Made by a program: the position numbers and the translations under genes. Positions 8,024 through 14,149 of a DNA stretch of 14,294 nt are shown in pieces. The notes below the pieces were generated by a model that saw only the letters and a list, made by a program, of their open reading frames with translations, ran no database searches and had not been told where the DNA came from. Position 1 is the stretch's first letter. Each line of letters opens with the position of its first letter. Source of the stretch: Gordonia sp. (in: high G+C Gram-positive bacteria) (lineage in GTDB: Bacteria > Actinomycetota > Actinomycetes > Mycobacteriales > Mycobacteriaceae); assembly GCA_030152405.1 (NCBI GenBank), contig JASLJL010000094.1, positions 1-14,294 of the forward strand, written 5' to 3'.

Positions 8024-8041
8024 ACTCGTCTCGACGAATCC

Positions 8042-8071
8042 TTGTGATCCAGTCAACACTTGAGCTATAAA
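8042..8071 (+). promoter_or_regulatory. Probable promoter of the transporter-aldehyde dehydrogenase unit
   Basis: TTGTGA (8042-8047) and TATAAA (8066-8071) are 18 nt apart, in an AT-rich island 68-97 nt before the transporter ATG. The -35 region lies in TGTGATCCAG (8043-8052), identical to 6801-6810 before the monooxygenase. ACTTGAGC-N2-TAAA at 8058-8071 overlaps the -10 box and recurs before the dioxygenase. An alternative reading uses TTGAGC (8060-8065) as -35 with a poor -10, TAAGGC, at 8083-8088. Confidence 0.4.
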
Positions 8072-8085
8072 TAATTGAGACCTAA
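8060..8085 (+). promoter_or_regulatory. Tandem operator-like repeat TTGAG-N3-TAA before the transporter gene
   Basis: TTGAGCTATAA (8060-8070) and TTGAGACCTAA (8075-8085) are two copies of TTGAG-N3-TAA on the same strand, 15 bp apart. A third copy, TTGAGCGCTAA, stands before the dioxygenase gene at 11057-11067. The repeated placement in the promoter islands suggests binding by one pathway regulator. The regulator family is unknown. Confidence 0.4.
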
Positions 8086-8138
8086 GGCACTAGCCTTCCC
8101 CTCCTCCCTCAGAGTCCCAACAGCCTAGGAGCACTCAT

Positions 8139-9512
8139 ATGGAGACTTCCACCCTCGACGCCGGTCGCGCGGCTGATGCGATCAACGCGCGCATGGAGCG
8201 TCTGCCCATGAGCCGATGGCACGTCAAAGCCCGTGTCATCGTCGGCGCCGTCACCTTCTTCGACGGCTTCGACCAGCTCATGATCGCCTACTCGCTGCCT
8301 GATCTCCCGACCGCCTGGAATCTCACCTCGACGATGATCGCGTGGGTCATCGCCGTCGGCGGCCTCGGCATGCTGTTCGGCGCGCTCGGCGGCGGATGGC
8401 TCGCCGATCGGATCGGCCGGCTGCACGTCATCGAGATCTCGCTCGTCGTCTATGCGATCGCCAGCCTCGGCATGGCGTTCACCAACTCGCTCGTCGTCTT
8501 CATGATCCTGCGATTCATCCAGGGTCTCGGTCTCGGGGCCGAGGTCCCGGTGGCCGCCGCCTACATCGGCGAGATCGCGAAGGCGCACGGTCGAGGCCGA
8601 TTCGTCCTGCTGTACGAGACGATCTTCCCGGTGGGACTGGTGATGTCGGCGATCGTCTCGGCCTGGATCGTGCCGAACTACGGCTATCAGCTCCTCTTCG
8701 CGCTCGGTGCGCTGCCGGTGCTTCTCGTTCCGCTGCTCCATCGCCTCCCCGAGTCGCCGCGGTGGCTCGCAGCACGCGGTCGTTTCGACGAGGCGGAAGC
8801 GTCGGTGTCGATCATCGAAGCCGACGTGCGCTCGCGGGGGATCGAACTGGCCGAGCCCCGGCCGACTGTCGACGATCCGGCCGTCGTTCGCAAGGCCCGC
8901 TTCCGTGAGCTGTTCGAAGGCGTCTATCTCCGGCGGACGCTGATGCTCGCGACGATCTGGCTCTGCGCGTACTTCGTCAACTACGGCATCGCTTCGTGGT
9001 TGCCGACCCTGTATCGCAAGCACTTCGGGGTCAGCACGGAGACCGCGCTGCACTACAGCGTGTTCACCACCGTCGCCGGTCTGATCGGCTGCCTCCTGAT
9101 CGCCTTCCTGATCGACGGTCTCGGTCGTCGCCTGTGCATCTCCACCGCGATGGCGCTCTGTGCACTGACACTCGGACTGCTCGCCGGCTTCGGCACCAAC
9201 ACCGAGACGGCCGTCCTGGCCTGGTCCGCATCGGCGGCCCTGCTCGTGTTCGCCGTCAACATGGCGCTGTACGTCTACACCGCAGAGCTCTACCCGACCC
9301 GCATGCGGGCCATGGGCGCCGCTTTCGGAGGCGCGGCCGGTCGGCTGGGCATCGTGGTCGGACCGTTGCTCGTCGGCTGGATCCTGGACCACGGCGGCTC
9401 GCTGAGCTGGGTGTTCGGCGCATTCGCCATCGTCGCGGGCATCGGCGCGATCGTCGTCGCACTGTTCGCCGTCGAGACCAAGGAACTGACTCTCGAGGAG
9501 ATCTCCAAATGA
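8139..9512 (+). CDS. MFS carboxylate transporter, NiaP/SV2-like or aromatic acid:H+ symporter type
   Basis: A 457-aa major facilitator with 12 predicted membrane helices, probably importing an organic (aromatic) acid by proton symport. Seen: the N-terminal RLPMSRWH block (21-28) and FFDGFDQ in the first helix (about 40-46); motif A GGWLADRIGR between helices 2 and 3 (85-94); RFIQGLGLGAE in helix 4 (125-135); PESPRWLAARGRFDEAE after helix 6 (204-220), leading into the central loop; and the ETKELTLEE tail. The first block and PESPRWL recall NiaP (niacin) and SV2-like carriers, while DGFD is also typical of the AAHS aromatic-acid family; the substrate is not decided. Ribosome binding site AGGAG at 8127-8131 is 7 nt before the ATG. 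The next gene starts inside its stop codon (ATGA). Its place directly after a NicC-like hydroxylase supports uptake of the pathway substrate. Confidence 0.88.
   Translation: METSTLDAGRAADAINARMERLPMSRWHVKARVIVGAVTFFDGFDQLMIAYSLPDLPTAWNLTSTMIAWVIAVGGLGMLFGALGGGWLADRIGRLHVIEISLVVYAIASLGMAFTNSLVVFMILRFIQGLGLGAEVPVAAAYIGEIAKAHGRGRFVLLYETIFPVGLVMSAIVSAWIVPNYGYQLLFALGALPVLLVPLLHRLPESPRWLAARGRFDEAEASVSIIEADVRSRGIELAEPRPTVDDPAVVRKARFRELFEGVYLRRTLMLATIWLCAYFVNYGIASWLPTLYRKHFGVSTETALHYSVFTTVAGLIGCLLIAFLIDGLGRRLCISTAMALCALTLGLLAGFGTNTETAVLAWSASAALLVFAVNMALYVYTAELYPTRMRAMGAAFGGAAGRLGIVVGPLLVGWILDHGGSLSWVFGAFAIVAGIGAIVVALFAVETKELTLEEISK
9495..9500 (+). promoter_or_regulatory. Ribosome binding site fixing the aldehyde dehydrogenase start at 9509
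   Basis: GAGGAG, inside the end of the transporter gene, is 8 nt before the ATG at 9509. The frame stays open upstream to 8996, but that stretch is transporter-coding DNA read in another frame. Confidence 0.6.
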
Positions 9513-11005
9513 GGCCCGACTTCACCCCGATTCCCGACGAGGCGTTCGTCGGAGGCAAGTGGGTTCAGGTGTCCGGACCGGCGTCGGAGATCGTCGACCC
9601 CGCGACCGGACATCTGCTGCAGACCATCTCGCAGTCCACTTCCGACGACGTCGACGCCGCGGTCGCAGCAGGTGCGGCGGCTGCGGCCGATCCCGGCTGG
9701 CGCCGCATGGCACCCCATCACCGCGCGGCTCATCTGCGGCGCATCGGTGACCTCGTCGAACGCGATGCGGACCGCCTCGCCACCCTCCAGACGTTCAACA
9801 CCGGCAAGTCGATCGCGGAGACGCGAGCCCTCGCCGCGAGCGCAGCGGGGACCTTCCGGTACTTCGCGTCGGTCCTCGAGACGTACGACGAGTCGATGAC
9901 TGCGCCTCGCGGCGACTATCGGACCTGGGTGCAGCACGAACCCATCGGTGTCATCGGTGCGATCGCGCCCTGGAACTCGCCGATCGCCTCGGACGCGCAG
10001 AAGCTCGCGCCCGCACTCGCGGCAGGCAACGCCGTCGTGCTCAAACCCGCGGAGTGGACACCGCTGGTGTCCCTGGCCCTCGCTCGACTGATCGAGGAGG
10101 CGGGGATTCCCGCCGGTCTGGTGTCCGTGCTGCCGGGGCGCGGGTCGGTCGTCGGCGACGCCATCGTCCGGCATCCCGGCGTCGGCAAGGTGAGCTTCAC
10201 CGGCGGGACGTCCACCGGTAGGGGACTGGCCCATCAGGCGGCGGAGAAGCTCATGCCGGTCTCGTTGGAGCTCGGCGGGAAGTCGCCGACCGTGGTCCTT
10301 GACGACGCAGACGTCGACCAGGCGGTCGCCGGCGTGATGTACGGGATCTTCTCGTCGTCAGGTCAAAGCTGTGTCGCGGGCTCTCGACTGTTCGTGCACG
10401 ACTCCCTGTACGAGACGTTCATGGACAAGCTCGTCGCATCCACCGAGGCGTTGCCGGTGGGCGACGGTTTCGACCCGGCCACGCGAGTGGGTCCGCTGGT
10501 TCACCGCAGGCACCGCGACAGTGTTGCGGCGTACGTCGACTCCGCCCGTGTCGACGGCGGCCGCATCAGGTGCGGAGGCCGCGCTCCTGACGACCCGGCG
10601 CTCGCCGAGGGGTCGTACTACCTGCCGACCGTCATCGACGGGCTCGACGCCGACGCGAAGGCGTCGCGCGAGGAGATCTTCGGTCCGGTGCTGGTCGCGT
10701 TCGGGTTCTCCGACGAGGACGATCTGGTCCGGAAGGCGAACGGCAGCGTATACGGGCTCGCCGCAGGTGTCTGGACGAGCGACTACCGACGCGCGCTGCG
10801 GCTGGCCGACAGGCTGGAGGCCGGCACCGTCTGGATCAACACGTACAAGGCGTTCTCCATCTCCACGCCGTTCGGCGGCATCAAGGAGAGCGGGCTCGGC
10901 ACCGAGAAGGGACGGGAGGGCATCGCCGCCTACTCCCGGGTCAAGAGCGTCTACCTGGGGCTCGACCCGGAACCGAACCCGTGGGCGGGCGTCAGCGGCG
11001 CTTAG
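9509..11005 (+). CDS. NAD(P)-dependent aldehyde dehydrogenase
   Basis: A 498-aa member of the aldehyde dehydrogenase superfamily, oxidising an aldehyde or semialdehyde to the acid in the cytoplasm. All catalytic elements are present: PWNSP with Asn156, the cofactor Lys179 (LKPAEWTP), the FTGGTSTG turn at 230-237, the general base Glu254 (LELGGK), nucleophile Cys288 (GQSCVAGSR), and EEIFGPV at 388-394. The sequence around the Cys is that of general DhaS/betaine-aldehyde-type enzymes; I do not see a signature that singles out 2-hydroxymuconic semialdehyde dehydrogenase. The start overlaps the transporter stop by ATGA, so translation is probably coupled. In context the likely substrate is a semialdehyde from ring cleavage, or an aldehyde formed from a side chain. 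The family is certain; the substrate is inferred. Confidence 0.95.
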   Translation: MRPDFTPIPDEAFVGGKWVQVSGPASEIVDPATGHLLQTISQSTSDDVDAAVAAGAAAAADPGWRRMAPHHRAAHLRRIGDLVERDADRLATLQTFNTGKSIAETRALAASAAGTFRYFASVLETYDESMTAPRGDYRTWVQHEPIGVIGAIAPWNSPIASDAQKLAPALAAGNAVVLKPAEWTPLVSLALARLIEEAGIPAGLVSVLPGRGSVVGDAIVRHPGVGKVSFTGGTSTGRGLAHQAAEKLMPVSLELGGKSPTVVLDDADVDQAVAGVMYGIFSSSGQSCVAGSRLFVHDSLYETFMDKLVASTEALPVGDGFDPATRVGPLVHRRHRDSVAAYVDSARVDGGRIRCGGRAPDDPALAEGSYYLPTVIDGLDADAKASREEIFGPVLVAFGFSDEDDLVRKANGSVYGLAAGVWTSDYRRALRLADRLEAGTVWINTYKAFSISTPFGGIKESGLGTEKGREGIAAYSRVKSVYLGLDPEPNPWAGVSGA

Positions 11006-11018
11006 CGTCACCCGCCAC

Positions 11019-11036
11019 TCACGAAAAATATCGTGA
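11019..11036 (+). terminator. Hairpin after the aldehyde dehydrogenase gene
   Basis: TCACGA (11019-11024) and TCGTGA (11031-11036) are perfect 6-bp arms around the loop AAAATA, 13 nt after the aldehyde dehydrogenase stop codon. No T-run follows. The right arm also belongs to the CRP-like palindrome at 11032-11047, so it may be an operator rather than a terminator. Confidence 0.3.
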
Positions 11037-11047
11037 AACACTTCACA
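11032..11047 (+). promoter_or_regulatory. CRP/GlxR-like binding site before the dioxygenase gene
   Basis: CGTGAAACACTTCACA matches TGTGA-N6-TCACA, the consensus of cAMP-receptor-type regulators (GlxR/Crp in mycolata), at nine of ten defined positions; only the first base differs. It ends 54 nt before the dioxygenase ATG and about 10 nt before the TTGAG-N3-TAA element, a position compatible with carbon-source control. Match seen; binding inferred. Confidence 0.4.
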
Positions 11048-11070
11048 ACATAATACTTGAGCGCTAAACT
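11042..11070 (+). promoter_or_regulatory. Candidate promoter and operator element of the dioxygenase operon
   Basis: In an AT-rich island, TTCACA (11042-11047) and TAAACT (11065-11070) are 17 nt apart and could be a weak promoter. The stretch holds ACTTGAGCGCTAAA (11055-11068), which shares ACTTGAGC-N2-TAAA with the transporter promoter at 8058-8071 and contains the imperfect palindrome TTGAGCGCTAA (11057-11067). A reading with TTGAGC as -35 and AAAGAT (11080-11085) as -10 is equally possible. Confidence 0.35.
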
Positions 11071-11089
11071 ACTAATCACAAAGATACTC

Positions 11090-11097
11090 GAGGAGGT
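11090..11097 (+). promoter_or_regulatory. Strong ribosome binding site fixing the dioxygenase start at 11102
   Basis: GAGGAGGT, near-perfect complementarity to the 16S rRNA tail, ends 4 nt before the ATG at 11102. The frame is open back to a TTG at 11057, but that lies in the AT-rich promoter island and has no ribosome binding site. Confidence 0.7.
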
Positions 11098-11101
11098 CAC
11101 G

Positions 11102-12040
11102 ATGAATCAGCCGGTAGCGACCCTGGCCAAGCTTCGGTCCGTCGAGCTGCGGACGTCCGCGGCATCGGAATCGGCGGACTTCTACGAGAACGTCTGGGGC
11201 CTCTCCGTCGTGGAACGCGGCGACGAGGGCGCGTGGCTCCGCGGCACCGGCGAGGAGCATCATGTGCTCCAGCTGACCTCGGCCGAGCAGAACGGCCTCG
11301 GCCGGATCACGTTCGCGGTACGGACTCCCGCCGACGTCGACGAAGCCGCTCGCCGGCTCGGCACGCGCGGAGTGCCGATCGTCGCCGGTCCCGGTCCGAC
11401 CGGAGAGATCGCCGCCGGATACGGCGTCAGCTTCGTCGACCCGGAGGGCCGGGTGATCCAACTCCTGGCCGACGCCTACGCGGTCACCACCATGCACCGC
11501 TCCGACGCGGTCCCGGTCGGCGTCACCCACGTCGTCCTCAACACCGTCGACATCGATGCGGCCGTCGCCTTCTACACCGACGTCCTCGGGATGCGGGTGT
11601 CCGACTGGTCCGAGCACCAGATGGCGTTCCTGCGCTGCAACTCCGATCACCACAGCATCGCGTTCAACCAGGCCGAGTGGACGGCGGTCAATCACGTCGC
11701 CTACGAGATGCCGTCGGTCGACCACTTCATGCGAGGCATCGGCCGGCTGCGGCATCACGGCGTCGTTCCGATGTGGGGACCCGGACGGCACGGGCCGGGT
11801 GACAACACCTTCTCCTACTTCGCCGATCCGGCCGGCCTGGTCTGCGAGTACACGTCCGGCATCGCCCAGGTGGAAGAGGACCGTTGGCTCTGCCGCGTGT
11901 GGCGGCGGGTTCCCGAACTCTCCGACACGTGGGGGACCGCAGGACCACCCTCCGCCGAGGTGCGCTCCCACATGGCGGGCGTGCCCGACGACGGCGCGTT
12001 CGCACACCGTCCCGACCTGCGCGTGAGCGCCGTCCGATGA
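11102..12040 (+). CDS. Extradiol ring-cleavage dioxygenase, VOC superfamily (catechol 2,3-dioxygenase-like)
   Basis: A 312-aa two-module VOC protein that should open a vicinal-diol ring with O2 at a mononuclear Fe(II) (or Mn(II)) centre. The N-terminal module (about 8-125) lacks metal ligands, as in two-domain type I extradiol enzymes. The C-terminal module (about 138-255) carries the 2-His-1-carboxylate site: His143 (VTHVVL), His198 (VNHVAY) and Glu249 (CEY). Candidate acid-base residues also seen in the family are His183/His184 (SDHHSIAF) and His230 (GPGRHGPGDN). A tail of about 50 residues follows the second module. First gene of the third unit; the hydrolase frame overlaps its TGA by ATGA. 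Context, with a hydroxylase upstream and hydrolase and aldehyde dehydrogenase around it, fits meta-cleavage. Substrate unknown; a non-oxygenase VOC role cannot be fully excluded. Confidence 0.85.
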   Translation: MNQPVATLAKLRSVELRTSAASESADFYENVWGLSVVERGDEGAWLRGTGEEHHVLQLTSAEQNGLGRITFAVRTPADVDEAARRLGTRGVPIVAGPGPTGEIAAGYGVSFVDPEGRVIQLLADAYAVTTMHRSDAVPVGVTHVVLNTVDIDAAVAFYTDVLGMRVSDWSEHQMAFLRCNSDHHSIAFNQAEWTAVNHVAYEMPSVDHFMRGIGRLRHHGVVPMWGPGRHGPGDNTFSYFADPAGLVCEYTSGIAQVEEDRWLCRVWRRVPELSDTWGTAGPPSAEVRSHMAGVPDDGAFAHRPDLRVSAVR

Positions 12041-12042
12041 CC

Positions 12043-12050
12043 GGAGGAGG
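12043..12050 (+). promoter_or_regulatory. GGAGGAGG ribosome binding site favouring the hydrolase start at 12052
   Basis: GGAGG (12043-12047) is 4 nt before the ATG at 12052. The alternative in-frame ATG at 12037 overlaps the dioxygenase stop (ATGA) but has no Shine-Dalgarno sequence and adds only MTGGG. The first choice is preferred, although the spacing is short. Confidence 0.5.
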
Positions 12051-12051
12051 C

Positions 12052-12834
12052 ATGACCGATCTGAATGTCGTCGACGAGGGCTCCGGCCCCGCCGTCGTCC
12101 TCCTGCACGGCATCGGCGGGAGTTCACGGTCGTTCGATCCTCAGGTCGCCGAACTCGCCGAGAACCATCGACTCCTCGCGTGGGACGCCCCCGGGTACGG
12201 CCGATCGCCCGACGTCGAGGCGCCGCTCACCATGGACGACTACGCGGACCGCGTGGCCTCTCTCATCGAGGAGAGGTGTGGCGAACAGGGCGCTCACGTC
12301 CTCGGCATGTCGTGGGGCGGAGTGATCGCCACGCGTCTCGCCCTGCGACGCCCCGACCTGGTGCGAAGCCTGATCCTCGGGAGTTCGACAGTCGGATCCG
12401 GCGCGACGCCGGAGTCGGCCCGCTCGATGCTGGCGCGGGCCGACGACGTCGAGTCGGATCTCGCAGCGTTCACCGCGGATCGCGCGCGTCGACTGCTCGC
12501 GCCCGACGCCGACGAGACCACGGTCGCCGCAGTCGCCGAGGAGATGGCCTCGGCCATCCGTCCGGCCGGATACCGCAGTGCCGCCGAGGCCATGGCGGCC
12601 ACCGATCACACCGACCGGCTGCCCGAGATCGACGTTCCGACACTCGTCGTCGCAGGCGACTGCGACGAGGTGACCGGCCACTCCGCGTCGCAGGTGCTCG
12701 CGGGCGGCATCCCCGGCGCCGTGTACGTGACCCTCCGCGGGGCCGGTCATCTCGCCAACCGCGACCGACCCGAGGCGTTCAACGCCTGGGCCGAATCGTT
12801 CATCCAGATCACCGAGCGCCTCCGCGCCCAGTGA
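12052..12834 (+). CDS. Alpha/beta-hydrolase fold enzyme, possible ring-cleavage-product hydrolase
   Basis: A 260-aa alpha/beta hydrolase with a complete catalytic triad: nucleophile Ser87 in GMSWG (85-89), acid Asp205 (AGDCDEVT) and His233 (GAGHLAN). The oxyanion segment is HGIGG at 19-23. The WDAPGYGRS stretch (44-52) is common to pathway hydrolases such as enol-lactonases, meta-cleavage-product hydrolases and amide hydrolases like NicD. Trp88 after the Ser is less usual for meta-cleavage hydrolases, which as I recall have Met there. No signal peptide, so cytoplasmic. It is tightly linked to the dioxygenase (11 nt after its stop) and followed 43 nt later by the cupin, so it most likely acts on the ring-opened product. 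The exact bond cleaved (C-C, ester, lactone or amide) cannot be told. Confidence 0.88.
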   Translation: MTDLNVVDEGSGPAVVLLHGIGGSSRSFDPQVAELAENHRLLAWDAPGYGRSPDVEAPLTMDDYADRVASLIEERCGEQGAHVLGMSWGGVIATRLALRRPDLVRSLILGSSTVGSGATPESARSMLARADDVESDLAAFTADRARRLLAPDADETTVAAVAEEMASAIRPAGYRSAAEAMAATDHTDRLPEIDVPTLVVAGDCDEVTGHSASQVLAGGIPGAVYVTLRGAGHLANRDRPEAFNAWAESFIQITERLRAQ

Positions 12835-12877
12835 ACCCCCGTCAACTCGACAACCCATCACCAGAAGGAGAAAAGCC

Positions 12878-13378
12878 ATGGACTACCAGACTTCCGACCT
12901 CGCCGAATTCACCGACTCGCTCATCCTGACTCGCGAGAGCCGCAAGGAGGACTGGGACGCGCTCGGCTTCCAGGCCAAGGCGGGAGACCAGTCCAAGCGC
13001 GCACAGATCCGGTACGTCGGATCGGGCGCCACCGGCGACCACGGCGACGACAAGCGGATCATCCCGTCGCGCGGTTTCACTTTCTCGAACATGCTGCTCC
13101 CGGCGGGGGCCGAAGGGCCCGAGCACACCCACCACGACGCCGAAGAGGCGTTCTTCGTTCTCGAAGGGCAGATCGAGGTGGGAGTGCACCGCGACGGCAA
13201 GGAGGAGAAGCGCACCCTCGGATACCGCGACATGATCGTCGTGCCCGCAGGCGTGCCGCGCAGCCTGAAGAACGTCACCGACGAACCCGCGCTGTTCTGC
13301 GTGATCATCGGCGCCCAGAAGCCGCAGGTCCCGACCTACCCCGAGACGTCGGTCATGCACGGCGTCACCCGGGACTGA
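12878..13378 (+). CDS. Small single-domain cupin protein with altered second motif
   Basis: A 166-aa protein with one cupin barrel (about 62-148). Motif 1 is intact, His83-x-His85-x4-Glu90-x6-Gly97 (HTHHDAEE, then LEG), and could hold three metal ligands. Motif 2 reads PAGVPRSLKN at 123-132: the usual fourth ligand His is Arg128. The N-terminal 60 residues are polar and of no recognised type. It is far shorter than bicupin gentisate dioxygenase. Possible jobs known for small cupins are isomerase, decarboxylase, dioxygenase or small-molecule sensor, and I cannot choose. Ribosome binding site AGAAGGAG at 12863-12870, 7 nt before the ATG, is strong. It lies between the hydrolase and SDR genes in the same operon, with the SDR only 5 nt downstream, so a role in the pathway is likely. 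Confidence 0.85.
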   Translation: MDYQTSDLAEFTDSLILTRESRKEDWDALGFQAKAGDQSKRAQIRYVGSGATGDHGDDKRIIPSRGFTFSNMLLPAGAEGPEHTHHDAEEAFFVLEGQIEVGVHRDGKEEKRTLGYRDMIVVPAGVPRSLKNVTDEPALFCVIIGAQKPQVPTYPETSVMHGVTRD

Positions 13379-13383
13379 TCGCG

Positions 13384-14136
13384 GTGACGGACCTGCGCGA
13401 GCGGACCGTCCTCATCACCGGGGCCGGTCGCGGGCTCGGGCTGGCGATCGCCGAGCACGCCGGTCTCGCCGGCGCACAGGTGTGGGTCGCCGACATTCGA
13501 GAGGACTGGGGCGCCGCGGCGGTCGACAGATTGGCCGAGACGGGCGTGCGGGCGAGGTTCTGCCCACTCGACGTCCGCTCGGCCGACTCGGTCGACGAGC
13601 TGGTCGCGACGGTGACCGCGGACGGGCCGATTCACGGACTCGTCAACAGTGCGGCCCTCGCCGACGGAGTCGGAGGGAAGGCCGTCCACGAGCTCGCCGT
13701 CGAGGAGTGGGACCGGGTGCTCGACGTGAACCTGCGAGGGACGTTCTTGGTCAGTCGTGCAGTGGCTTCCCACCTCATCGCCGCAGGTGGCGGCAGGATC
13801 GTCAACATCGGGTCGGACGCCGCCCTCTACGGTTCGCAGAACCTGTGCCACTACATCTCGTCCAAGGGCGGCGTGTCGGCGCTGACCCGCGCGATGGCCC
13901 GCGATCTCGGGCCCTACGACGTCACCGTCAACACGGTGTCGCCCGGGCTGACCGAGTCGGAGTCGGCGTCCCACGTCCCCGAGCACCGACACGACCTGTA
14001 TCGGCGCAACCGAGCCCTCACCCGGCCGCAGCGCCCCGCCGACCTCGTCGGAGCAGTCACGTTCCTGCTCGGCGACGAGGCGTCGTACATCACCGGACAG
14101 GAACTCGTCATCGACGGCGGGTTCGTCTTCCACTAG
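13384..14136 (+). CDS. SDR-family NAD-dependent oxidoreductase (classical, FabG-like)
   Basis: A 250-aa classical SDR. TGAGRGLG at 12-19, Asp37 at the end of beta-2 (NAD preference), Asn116, Ser144, Tyr157 and Lys161 (YISSK) form a complete cofactor and catalytic set; the C-terminal YITGQELVIDGG is typical. The usual NNAG is NSAA at 88-91, a tolerated variant. The start is GTG, 5 nt after the cupin stop, with only a weak GGGA upstream (13371-13374), so it is probably translated by coupling. No earlier in-frame start fits, because the cofactor motif begins at residue 12. As fourth gene of the dioxygenase operon it should oxidise or reduce a hydroxy/keto intermediate, or a dihydrodiol; the substrate is unknown. 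Confidence 0.92.
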   Translation: MTDLRERTVLITGAGRGLGLAIAEHAGLAGAQVWVADIREDWGAAAVDRLAETGVRARFCPLDVRSADSVDELVATVTADGPIHGLVNSAALADGVGGKAVHELAVEEWDRVLDVNLRGTFLVSRAVASHLIAAGGGRIVNIGSDAALYGSQNLCHYISSKGGVSALTRAMARDLGPYDVTVNTVSPGLTESESASHVPEHRHDLYRRNRALTRPQRPADLVGAVTFLLGDEASYITGQELVIDGGFVFH

Positions 14137-14149
14137 AAGGACATCAGAC

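Noticed and set aside
8026..8037. TCGTC-TC-GACGA repeat after the monooxygenase as a terminator
   Set aside because: Only 5-bp arms with a 2-nt centre and no T-run; too weak in GC-rich DNA.
8996..9508. N-terminal extension of the aldehyde dehydrogenase frame
   Set aside because: The stretch codes for the transporter in another frame; a ribosome binding site and the normal protein start are at 9509.
11884..12051. N-terminal extension of the hydrolase frame
   Set aside because: It overlaps dioxygenase coding sequence, is Arg-rich and is not part of the alpha/beta fold; GGAGG and the ATG at 12052 fit better.
11072..12127. Long - strand open frames opposite the dioxygenase, hydrolase and last SDR genes
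   Set aside because: Same shadow effect; Arg-rich translations, no plausible ribosome binding site and no family motif.
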